Shown in pieces: positions 26,577 to 33,928 of a DNA stretch of 64,000 nt. Below the pieces are notes generated by a model. It was not told the DNA's origin. It was given only the letters and a program-made list of their open reading frames with translations, and made no database searches. The position numbers and the translations under genes are program-made. The stretch lies in NCBI GenBank assembly GCA_964522665.1, contig CAZFVY010000022.1, forward strand, positions 1 through 64,000, written 5' to 3'. This DNA comes from CAZFVY01 sp964522665 (GTDB lineage Bacteria; Verrucomicrobiota; Verrucomicrobiia; Limisphaerales; CAZFVY01). Numbering within the stretch: position 1 is the first letter of the stretch; each line of letters begins with the position of its first letter.

Positions 26577-27947
26577 TTATTTGCCCAAACAAAACTGGCT
26601 GAAAATCGAGTCCAGCAGGTCCTCGGTCGTGGTTTGCCCGACGATTTCGCCGACCGCGTTGACGGCGATCCGGAGGTCCATCGCGGGCAGTTCCAGCGTG
26701 GCTCCTTCCCGCAAAGCTCCCGCCGCGCGCTCGGTCGCCGCCCGCGCGCGAAGCAAGGCGCCTTGGTGCCGTGAATTGATCATGACCTGCAACATCGAAG
26801 CCTCGATCCCGCCGGCCCACACGAGATTCTTGATCGCGTCCTTCAAGGCCTCCAGACCACGACCGTCCAGGCAGCAAACTTCGACCACCGGCAAATTCAG
26901 GCCCGGCGGCAGCGAGAGTCGCGCTGGAAGATCGGCCTTGTTGCGAACCAGCACGCGCTTTTTTCCCGCCGATTGGGCCAGGTCGGCCGCGTCCGCCGCC
27001 GTCCAAGGCGCGGAATTGTCGAGCACGTGGAGAATCAATTCCGCTTGCGCCTGGGCCGCGTGGCTGCGGCGAATTCCTTCCTGCTCGATCGGGTCGGCCG
27101 CTTCGCGCCGTCCGGCGGTGTCCACGAACACGACCGGCAGGCCGCGGATGTTCGCGGTTTCTTCGATGGTGTCGCGCGTCGTGCCGGCGATGGGCGAGAC
27201 AATGGCGCGGTCATGCCCGAGCAGGAGATTCAGCAGGCTCGACTTGCCCGCGTTCGGCCGGCCAATGATCGCGGCGCGGATGCCGCGGCGGAGGATTCGG
27301 CCCTCGTCCGCGGTCCGCAGCAATTCGTCCATGAACGCCATCCCCCGCTCCAGCCGTTGCAATAATTGGGCCATCGTGTCTGGCGCGATGTCTTCGTCGG
27401 GAAAATCGATGTGCGCCTCGACGTGCGCCAGCGTTTTGAGCATCTCGTCGCGCAACAGGCGGATACGGTCGGAAAGCCTTCCGGCGAGTTGCTCGTTCGC
27501 GGCCGCCAGCGCGAGCTCGGTTCGCGCATGGATCAGGTCGGCCACCGCTTCGGCTTGCGCCAAATCGACCCGGCCGTTGAGGAAGGCGCGTTTCGTAAAT
27601 TCACCTGGCTCAGCCAACCGCGCGCCCGCCGCCAGCACGGCGTCGAGGACCAACTTGGCCGGCAGCAGCCCACCGTGGCAGCTAATCTCGACGACGTCTT
27701 CGCGGGTAAACGTCCGTGGCGCCCGCATCACCGCGAGCATCACCTCATCGACCACCTTTTCTGCGCGGACGATTCGACCGTAATGCAACGTGTGGCTGGG
27801 CGCTTGAGTCGGCCGGAGCGAAGATTTGCCACCGGGAACGAAGCAACGTTCAGCCACCGCGAACGCGTCCGGGCCCGATACGCGAATGACCGCGAGGCCG
27901 CCTTCGCCCAAAGGCGTCGCGATCGCGGCAATGGTATCTTCGAACAT
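26577..27947 (-). CDS. mnmE: tRNA uridine-5-carboxymethylaminomethyl synthesis GTPase MnmE
   Basis: A 456-residue GTPase that with MnmG modifies the wobble uridine of certain tRNAs. It has the N-terminal tetrahydrofolate-binding domain (FEDTIAAIATPLGEGGLAVI), the helical domain, and an inserted G domain with GRPNAGKSS (229-237), GTTRDTIEE, DTAGRRE and NKAD. The C-terminus ends FSQFCLGK, the FCxGK motif whose Cys is required for activity. ATG at 27947 matches the usual MnmE start; a longer frame upstream is basic and not conserved. It stands alone, with its partner gene outside the window. Confidence 0.96.
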   Translation of the reverse strand: MFEDTIAAIATPLGEGGLAVIRVSGPDAFAVAERCFVPGGKSSLRPTQAPSHTLHYGRIVRAEKVVDEVMLAVMRAPRTFTREDVVEISCHGGLLPAKLVLDAVLAAGARLAEPGEFTKRAFLNGRVDLAQAEAVADLIHARTELALAAANEQLAGRLSDRIRLLRDEMLKTLAHVEAHIDFPDEDIAPDTMAQLLQRLERGMAFMDELLRTADEGRILRRGIRAAIIGRPNAGKSSLLNLLLGHDRAIVSPIAGTTRDTIEETANIRGLPVVFVDTAGRREAADPIEQEGIRRSHAAQAQAELILHVLDNSAPWTAADAADLAQSAGKKRVLVRNKADLPARLSLPPGLNLPVVEVCCLDGRGLEALKDAIKNLVWAGGIEASMLQVMINSRHQGALLRARAATERAAGALREGATLELPAMDLRIAVNAVGEIVGQTTTEDLLDSIFSQFCLGK

Positions 27948-28110
27948 GCGGGGGAATCGTTTACGAAACTTGGCGACCCGCTGCAGCGGCGCCGGCAAGC
28001 GGAGGCCACATCGCGGAGGGTATTCTGGAAACCAAGACCGAGCGGGCCGCGCCGGGAACGCAGACCCAAAGACAGCGATGGTTAAACATGGGCGCTCGCG
28101 GAGCGTCGTA

Positions 28111-28365
28111 CTACACGTGCCCGCAACTGCCGGTCACATTCTCGGCGTCGCGGCCCTGGAGCCAAAGGCGGGCCTTTTGGTAGCTTTTCTTCTGTAAATA
28201 ATGCCGCAGCGACGGATCGGTTCCGGGCGGCAAATGCCCGCCCAATTCATCAATCCGCGCAAACAGCAGAAGCAGGTTCGGTTTCGGCTGCGCCGTCGGC
28301 ATCGAAGCCACCGCCTGTTCCAATTCTACCAGCGTTTTGAGCAAAGCGTGTTCGGTCTCGGTCAT
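28111..28365 (-). CDS. Small conserved-looking hypothetical protein (84 aa)
   Basis: No known domain is recognised. Predicted helices cover TETEHALLKTLVELEQAVAS and LLLLFARIDELGGHLP, and the Lys-rich SLRHYLQKKSYQKARLWLQG leads to a C-terminal GSCGHV. It is soluble, with no export signal. ATG at 28365 is chosen; the frame could extend to 28488 but the extra residues look like leader. The gene sits between mnmE and an unrelated plus-strand gene. The wording is coherent enough to be real. Confidence 0.6.
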   Translation of the reverse strand: MTETEHALLKTLVELEQAVASMPTAQPKPNLLLLFARIDELGGHLPPGTDPSLRHYLQKKSYQKARLWLQGRDAENVTGSCGHV

Positions 28366-28506
28366 ATCCAACGTATAACCGATAACGGCCAAAGGCGGTA
28401 GCGCTGAATAGCCATCGTCCGTCAATGTCTTGACGGGGCGCGGCGTTTCAAATACACCCTTGCGGGGGGAGTTTGCAGGGAAGCCCAATAAAAATTAGCC
28501 AATATT

Positions 28507-29403
28507 ATGTTTCAAGACAACGACCTCGTTACACTGTATGACATTCAAGCCGGGTTGACCCTGGTTTGGAACGGAAACACCGCCGCGCCGAACGTCATCC
28601 TGACGGCCACCCCCGCCGTGGCGCCGCAATGGCTGGCCCAAAAATCATTCGGCCCCGGCGGTCACCTTCAGGGCTTTCAACTCATGTCGCTCGCGGCGCA
28701 ACAGGCCGGCGTCCAGAATTGCTACCTGGACGGCGCCACCTTAACCGGGACGGTGCTGATGAATCTCCCGACCTTTAGCGGGACGTTTTGGGCGCCGATT
28801 TTCCGGGACAACACCGCGCCGGACAACGGCACGCTCGTCCTCGTCTGCCTGGGAAACCAGAGTGGGTCGCGAATTCTTTTCGGGCAGGACACGGAGCTTC
28901 GCCTGGCCATGGAAATATCCAACGATACTTTCAACTCGACGATCTGGCTTTACAGCCGGACGAAACGGGGCGAGCTCCAGTTGACCAACCTCAACATCGC
29001 GTACCAACCCAACGGCCAGCAGCTTTTTCAGTCCTGCGCGTTTCAACTCGTGAATAACGGCGCGGGTCCGTTCCCCCGCGACAATCAGCCGTCCTCCTGG
29101 GTCTCGATTGACGGCTACCTGACGCCTTCCCAAACCGACATTTCGCAATTCGTCTCCATCGGCGACATGCCGTGCAACGTCAGCGCCCTCGCGGCGCATT
29201 CGACGTCACCGACGTTTAACGTTACCAATGAAACTTTCTTGTGGGACCTTTCACGGTTTGTGGAGATGAACCCGAACATCGCCAGCCAGCTCGTGGGCCA
29301 GACCTGCTACGTTTACCTGCAAATGCGTCGGAGCGACGGAACCATATTGCCCGTCGATGGCTGCTTTTCGGCGCCCTTCACTTACCAAGGGGTGAAGCCG
29401 TAA
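28507..29403 (+). CDS. Unrecognised 298-residue protein, probably beta-rich
   Basis: No family recognised. The protein starts MFQDNDLVTLYDIQAGLTLV and is rich in Asn, Gln, Thr, Ser and aromatic residues, with many alternating hydrophobic stretches (TIWLYSRTKRGELQLTNLNI, QTCYVYLQMRRSDGTILPVD), suggesting beta-sandwich folds. No signal peptide, membrane helix or catalytic motif. The upstream region (28480-28506) is AT-rich and lacks a clear Shine-Dalgarno sequence. Codon use has more T and A than neighbours, so horizontal transfer is possible. It might be a secreted or structural protein exported without a standard signal; this is speculation. Confidence 0.7.
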   Translation: MFQDNDLVTLYDIQAGLTLVWNGNTAAPNVILTATPAVAPQWLAQKSFGPGGHLQGFQLMSLAAQQAGVQNCYLDGATLTGTVLMNLPTFSGTFWAPIFRDNTAPDNGTLVLVCLGNQSGSRILFGQDTELRLAMEISNDTFNSTIWLYSRTKRGELQLTNLNIAYQPNGQQLFQSCAFQLVNNGAGPFPRDNQPSSWVSIDGYLTPSQTDISQFVSIGDMPCNVSALAAHSTSPTFNVTNETFLWDLSRFVEMNPNIASQLVGQTCYVYLQMRRSDGTILPVDGCFSAPFTYQGVKP

Positions 29404-29518
29404 GGCATGCTCTGAAAATATCCTGAGGCGCGTTTTCAAAGCGCTCACCCGAGTTAATCGCGCGCCGCGCGGGACTTCGATTCGTGGACGTTTTGGGACA
29501 GTATGGCACGAAGCTTTG

Positions 29519-29633
29519 GGTCGGAACGGGCTGAAAGCCCGTTATGGGATAGCCTGGGATGGAGCGAAGCGAAATCCCAGGAAATCGTCCCTAACAATGA
29601 TCGTTCCGGCCTGTATGGCCGGGACCTATTCGC
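29519..29633 (+). repeat. Dispersed tri-hairpin repeat (family D, copy 3)
   Basis: GGGCTGAAAGCCC, then CCTGGGATGGAGCGAAGCGA closing with AATCCCAGG, then CCGGCCTGTATGGCCGG. Three hairpins in the same order as the copy at 17296-17400 but in the opposite orientation. The third hairpin overlaps the 3' end of the small membrane protein gene at 29591-29869. Confidence 0.75.
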
Positions 29634-29869
29634 CTGGACCACCGAAACCCTCGCACGGTCAAACGGACCGACCATCCGGCCAGCCCGACGAGGGCCGCGT
29701 AGGCGCCGAGCGCCCCGCCCAATACCACCAGCCCCGTCAACCAATAGCGAAGGGAATTCCAATCGCGATTCCAAACCGCGACTGCCGTCGCCCAGAGAGC
29801 CCCGACGGCGAAAAGCCGCTTAAAGAGTCGCCAACTCGCCTCATGAAACCGCGGATCTTCGTCCCACAT
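29591..29869 (-). CDS. Small membrane protein whose C-terminus runs into a repeat
   Basis: A 92-residue protein with two likely membrane helices (LFAVGALWATAVAVW and LTGLVVLGGALGAYAALVGL) after a cytoplasmic N-terminus MWDEDPRFHEASWRLFKRLF. Family unknown. The last residues (about GPGHTGRNDHC) are encoded by the third hairpin of the family D repeat and beyond, so the original C-terminus may have been replaced by the insertion. GAAGG about 13 bases before ATG could serve as ribosome binding site. Confidence 0.55.
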   Translation of the reverse strand: MWDEDPRFHEASWRLFKRLFAVGALWATAVAVWNRDWNSLRYWLTGLVVLGGALGAYAALVGLAGWSVRLTVRGFRWSRRIGPGHTGRNDHC

Positions 29870-29988
29870 ATTTCTAACCTTCAGCCCAGCATAACTTAGC
29901 TCTGGCGCCCGTCAACATCCCGCCCGGTTCATCCCCACCGAACCCCTCAAGCACGACGATCCTGCCAAGCCGCCTCACCGGGCGCCGG

Positions 29989-30585
29989 TCACGGCCGCGG
30001 TCGCGGGGCGGTGAGGCCCGGGCCGTTCCTGACTTCGCGGGCCAAGTCCAGGAGCTTGGAGTTTACCTGCAAGCCGACCGCTCTAGCGGCGGCGTTGTCA
30101 ATCACGTCGATGACAACCCGCCGTTGGGACAGCGCCAGGTTGAACATCCCGCCCAGTTCGACGAAGCGCGGCATGTCGCCGACGGTCAAAATGGGCCGGT
30201 CCTTCACCGCGGCAAAGACGTCCGGCAACCGCTCGCGTTCCGAGCGCGCGACGAAGAGAATCTGGCACCCGCCAATCGGCTCATCGCGGCCTAAACGCCG
30301 GACGGAGATCGGGTGGCTGCCAACGGATTGAGCGCTGACCAATTCATCCAACGCCGGCCCGAAGGGATCCGCGCCCAGCACGCCAATCACGAAAGGCGCG
30401 TTCGCGCCGTTGAAAACATTGGTCGGCCAGCTTACAAACTTCGTGAAGTTATAGAGGAACACCGCCTTGACCTGGTATTCGCCAAATGGCTTCGTCGCGT
30501 CCGCGGCCCGCGCGGCGACGCCCAGGAGCAGGCAGACGACCAGCGCCAGACGCTGCGCCAAACGTGATGATGGAAACTTGAGCAC
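29989..30585 (-). CDS. YfiR family (DUF4154) periplasmic protein
   Basis: A 198-residue exported protein with a signal peptide (about 8-28). EYQVKAVFLYNFTKFVSWP is the strong N-terminal signature of the YfiR/DUF4154 family, and VIGVLGADPFGPALDEL, CQILFVARSERERLP and GGMFNLALSQRRVVIDV follow in family order. In Pseudomonas YfiR is a periplasmic repressor of the diguanylate cyclase YfiN. Here it begins 24 bases after a TonB-dependent receptor on the same strand, a pairing common in aquatic bacteria, and no cyclase is adjacent. Its role with the receptor is unknown. Confidence 0.9.
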   Translation of the reverse strand: MLKFPSSRLAQRLALVVCLLLGVAARAADATKPFGEYQVKAVFLYNFTKFVSWPTNVFNGANAPFVIGVLGADPFGPALDELVSAQSVGSHPISVRRLGRDEPIGGCQILFVARSERERLPDVFAAVKDRPILTVGDMPRFVELGGMFNLALSQRRVVIDVIDNAAARAVGLQVNSKLLDLAREVRNGPGLTAPRPRP

Positions 30586-30609
30586 GACGATGTTTTCCCT
30601 GAACGTCCG

Positions 30610-32712
30610 CTAAAACCGCCAGGTCGCCTTGCCGAAGACGCTCCGCGAAACCTCGGTCGCCTGCGTCGAGTAGTAACTCGGATTGAATTCCCGGTGCGGG
30701 CTGTCAAACAAGTTCTGCCCGACGATCGACAGTTCGAGTTGTTTGATCGGCCGCCACGCGATCCGCGCGTCCAGCGTCGCGTAGCTCGGAATCGCCGGCG
30801 GAATCGGACTTCCCGGAATATAAACCCCCGCGCTGCTGATGCCGGCGACGTAACGGACCCAGAGATCGAGTTCGATTTCCCGCGTCAGGTCCATGCTCGA
30901 ACGAATCGAGAACTGATGCTTGGCGGCCTCGAGCGAAGGGCCACCGCCGCTGACGGCGACGCTCGCCGGCGCGTCCAATTCGCCATTCAGAAACGAATAC
31001 GCCCCCGAGAGCCGCCACCAGTCAGTCGTTTGCCACGCCAGGGACAATTCCGCGCCGTAGGTTGTGCCGGTGACTTCGTTCGCCGCGCTCGAAACCACCT
31101 GGACGTAGGAAAAAAGGTGGCTCAGATCAATCCGATCCGTCGTCGAGCGCAGACCGTTGTAGGAATTGATAAACCCGGTCGCGTCCAACGACACGCGCGG
31201 ATGCGGCTGCAGTCGGTAGCCCAATTCATAGGCGATCAACTCTTCCGACCGGAAGCCGGAATTGCCTTGGAACGTGACCAGGACCGGAAACGGCCCGGAG
31301 GCCGGCGACGGGGGAATCACGGCCAAATTGATCGAGCCATCGTTTTCAAAGGCCGAGGGCGTCCGCACCGCGCGCGAGACCGACGCCCAAATAGTCTGCT
31401 TGTCCGTCGGGGTCCACGCGATCCGACCGCCCGGTTGAACTTCGACCCCGGTGATATTGTTGTCCTCCACTTTGACACCTAGCGTGGCCTTGAGGCGATC
31501 GGGGACGAGCGTCACTTCGTCTTGCACGAAGCCGTTGCCGATCTGGTCCAGGCGCGTCTCATCGCGCAGCGTGACTTCGAAACTGCTTTCGAAACCGGAC
31601 CGCACGAGGCGATAGCCGCCGCCCCAGACGATTTCCTGGCGCTCGCCCCAATGAAAACGATGCCGGACATCCAGGTCGAACGTGCTCTGCCGGTCGCGCA
31701 GAATCGGCAGATTCATGTCGGCGCCATCGTAGTAGGCTTGCAGGGTAAGGTCCGAATCGTCCGCCAGCGAACGCGTCCAGCGCGCAAGCGCGTTGCCACC
31801 GTCTTGTTTCCACTGGCCCAGATTCGCGGCCTCGTAAGGCGGCCCGAGGCTCAGTTGCGGCAGGCTCTGGTCCGCCTGCAACCCGTAAAAATCTCCCTGC
31901 AGCGTGAGTAGATTGGCGTCCGACGGCTGCCAATCCACACGAAAACCGCCCTGGCTCTTCGACCACGCGTCGTCCGCCGCGCCACCGCCCAAGAGGCGGG
32001 AGTCGTCCCATTGATCGTACTTGCCGTAAACCCGGTACGCGGCATGGTCCCCCAATTTGCCACCGTAGCGAATGGCGTCCGACGTCAACAGGTCGGAACC
32101 GCCGCCGCCGCTTAGGAGCAACCCTTGCGTTTCGGACGCGGGCTTGGTGACGACGTTGATGACGCCGTTGAACGCGTTGGCGCCCCAGATGGCGGCCCCC
32201 GGTCCGCGGATGACTTCGATGCGGTCGATGTCCTGCAGCAGCACGTCCTGCGATTGCCAGAAGGTCCCGGAGAAAAGCGGCGTGTAGATGCTCCGGCCGT
32301 CAATCAGGGTCAACAGCCCAGAGGCGAACGTATCGTTCATGCCCCGCACGCCGACCGCCCATTCGTGCGCGTCCACCCGGCCGACGTCCACGCCCGGCGC
32401 CAGTCGCAGCGCGTCGGGAATCGAGGTCACGCCCGAGCGATTGATGTCGTCTTGCGTGATGACCGAAATCGCGGCGGAGGCTTCGGACAAGCGTTCTTCC
32501 TTCTTGGAAACCGACGTCACCTTCAGGGTCGTCAATTGCTCGAGGCTCATGGTGAGCAGCGGTCGCAGGTCGAGGTTGGTGGCCGTGGATTGCGCCCGGA
32601 GCGCCGACGGCGCGAGCAACGCAAGCACGAACCCGAAGGAAACGAACGCGGCGCCGCGCGGAAGCGAGTGCGCCGTGCGCCAAGTTCGGACGACTGAACG
32701 CATCATGTTCAT
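30610..32712 (-). CDS. TonB-dependent outer-membrane receptor
   Basis: A 700-residue outer-membrane transporter. After a signal peptide (to about residue 40, ALRAQ) comes SLEQLTTLKVTSVSKKEERL, a TonB-box-like start common to the Cir/BtuB-like group, then the plug domain (ISVITQDDINRSGVTSIPDA, DRIEVIRGPGAAIWGANAFN) and a 22-strand-type barrel ending in WRF with terminal Phe. It would import a siderophore, vitamin or glycan using TonB energy. It is the first gene of an operon with the YfiR-like protein. I looked for but did not find a cobalamin riboswitch in the upstream region, so the ligand is unknown. Confidence 0.93.
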   Translation of the reverse strand: MNMMRSVVRTWRTAHSLPRGAAFVSFGFVLALLAPSALRAQSTATNLDLRPLLTMSLEQLTTLKVTSVSKKEERLSEASAAISVITQDDINRSGVTSIPDALRLAPGVDVGRVDAHEWAVGVRGMNDTFASGLLTLIDGRSIYTPLFSGTFWQSQDVLLQDIDRIEVIRGPGAAIWGANAFNGVINVVTKPASETQGLLLSGGGGSDLLTSDAIRYGGKLGDHAAYRVYGKYDQWDDSRLLGGGAADDAWSKSQGGFRVDWQPSDANLLTLQGDFYGLQADQSLPQLSLGPPYEAANLGQWKQDGGNALARWTRSLADDSDLTLQAYYDGADMNLPILRDRQSTFDLDVRHRFHWGERQEIVWGGGYRLVRSGFESSFEVTLRDETRLDQIGNGFVQDEVTLVPDRLKATLGVKVEDNNITGVEVQPGGRIAWTPTDKQTIWASVSRAVRTPSAFENDGSINLAVIPPSPASGPFPVLVTFQGNSGFRSEELIAYELGYRLQPHPRVSLDATGFINSYNGLRSTTDRIDLSHLFSYVQVVSSAANEVTGTTYGAELSLAWQTTDWWRLSGAYSFLNGELDAPASVAVSGGGPSLEAAKHQFSIRSSMDLTREIELDLWVRYVAGISSAGVYIPGSPIPPAIPSYATLDARIAWRPIKQLELSIVGQNLFDSPHREFNPSYYSTQATEVSRSVFGKATWRF

Positions 32713-33205
32713 ATCAGGCGAGAGTGATTTGGGGCGGGCCGCCCGGTTGGAGCGGGGAGGAACGGTAACCGAGAGAGAGAACGAGACGGGATTGGTTGGC
32801 GGCGGGATCGAACGCGAGTTCCGGTCCGATGAATTGCCACGCTCGAGTACCGCCGTAAAGGCGGCGCTTCGTTGATTCCTCCCGGAGCTTTCTTTGGCGA
32901 GGTCGGGATTTCCGCCCGCGAAAGCCGGTTAACGCTTGGACACAACGCTGCCCCCGCCGATAAACGGCGCTGTATTCCGCCCAATATTCCCCGCCATCAA
33001 TCATGGCTAATCCCCGCCCATCAGCCCGTGCTGATCCTTCCCGGCGGCGTTACCGGTGTTTAAAATTCACGCGACGTGGCGCGTCTTGTGTTTGGTTATC
33101 GGTTGTTTGAGCGGCCACCGCCTCCCGCGAAAGAGGCTAAGATGACCCCACTCCGCGCAGTCTCCCGGAGCCATCCGCCTTCGTCAACGGATTTTACCGG
33201 AGCGA
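32713..33205. other. Upstream region of the TonB receptor without a supported gene
   Basis: About 490 bases. No riboswitch consensus (cobalamin, c-di-GMP, TPP) is recognisable on the minus strand, and frames here are not convincing. Presumably it contains the promoter of the receptor operon. Confidence 0.4.
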
Positions 33206-33339
33206 ACCGAAGCGCGGGCGCATCTCATTTTTTTGACAGGTCGATAATTTGGGAGGAAAGCGGGCAGAGGGGAAATCAGCGTCGGTTGCGCCAAATCCGC
33301 AGCAGACCGACAAAAAATGAGATGCGCCCACCGAAGCGC
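33206..33339. mobile_element. MITE-like element with 19-bp terminal inverted repeats and 10-bp flanking direct repeats
   Basis: The element proper is 33216-33329 (114 bp). It starts GGGCGCATCTCATTTTTTT and ends with the inverse AAAAAATGAGATGCGCCC. Immediately outside each end is the identical 10-mer ACCGAAGCGC (33206-33215 and 33330-33339), as expected for a target-site duplication. The interior has no coding capacity. This is the structure of a non-autonomous transposon. A 10-bp duplication is in the range made by IS4-type transposases; the helper is not in the window. Confidence 0.75.
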
Positions 33340-33457
33340 CCCGCGCCGACAACCAATCGCAGCGCACACGCATCTAAATCCCGCCGAGTGAGTCATGTCG
33401 GCCCGTTTTTCGAGCAATGGTCGCTTCCTTCCATTTTAGGAGACGATAGGGTGAAAG

Positions 33458-33591
33458 AATCCCGAAGGGATTCCGTCCCGAAGCCCAAGGTTGTCCCGCG
33501 CCGCGGGCAACCTTGGGTATCTGGTCCGTCCCGATCCAACCCCGAAGCGGGTTGTGGCGGCAGCCGGCGCCTCAACCCGCTTCGGGATTGG
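33458..33591 (+). repeat. Three-hairpin repeat with CAACCCCGAAGCGGGTTG motif
   Basis: Consecutive hairpins: AATCCCGAAGGGATT (33458-33472), CCCAAGGTTG with CAACCTTGGG (33484-33517), and CCAACCCCGAAGCGGGTTG (33536-33554) repeated in inverse at 33573-33591. The three-hairpin layout mirrors family D although the sequence differs. Only one copy is seen in the window. The rest of the gap to 33928 has no supported gene. Confidence 0.6.
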
Positions 33592-33928
33592 CGAGCAAAG
33601 GCGGCCAAACCCAAGAGAGGCGAATTGGACTTGGCTAGGTGAAATTCCTCCTCGATCAGGGAACGCCGCGCTCCTCCTCGGCGATCCTTCGCGAGAACGA
33701 TTGAATCGCAACGCCGCCGATTTGGCCACGGTGAGGTATTCCGTCCGGTACTGAAACGTTTCCCTGAAGTCCCGGGCAACAAACGGTGTGAATGGACGCT
33801 TGAACCGGGGCGTCGAAATGAGGAAGAATCGTCGTCTTATCCGCACGCTCGACTCGACGATGGGATCGACCCGCGCCGGAACGATGAAACCGGCGCCGTG
33901 ATGATCGAACCGCCCGGCGTCCGCGATA

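Noticed and set aside
32713..33060. Possible riboswitch upstream of the TonB receptor
   Set aside because: No cobalamin, c-di-GMP or other riboswitch consensus could be aligned.
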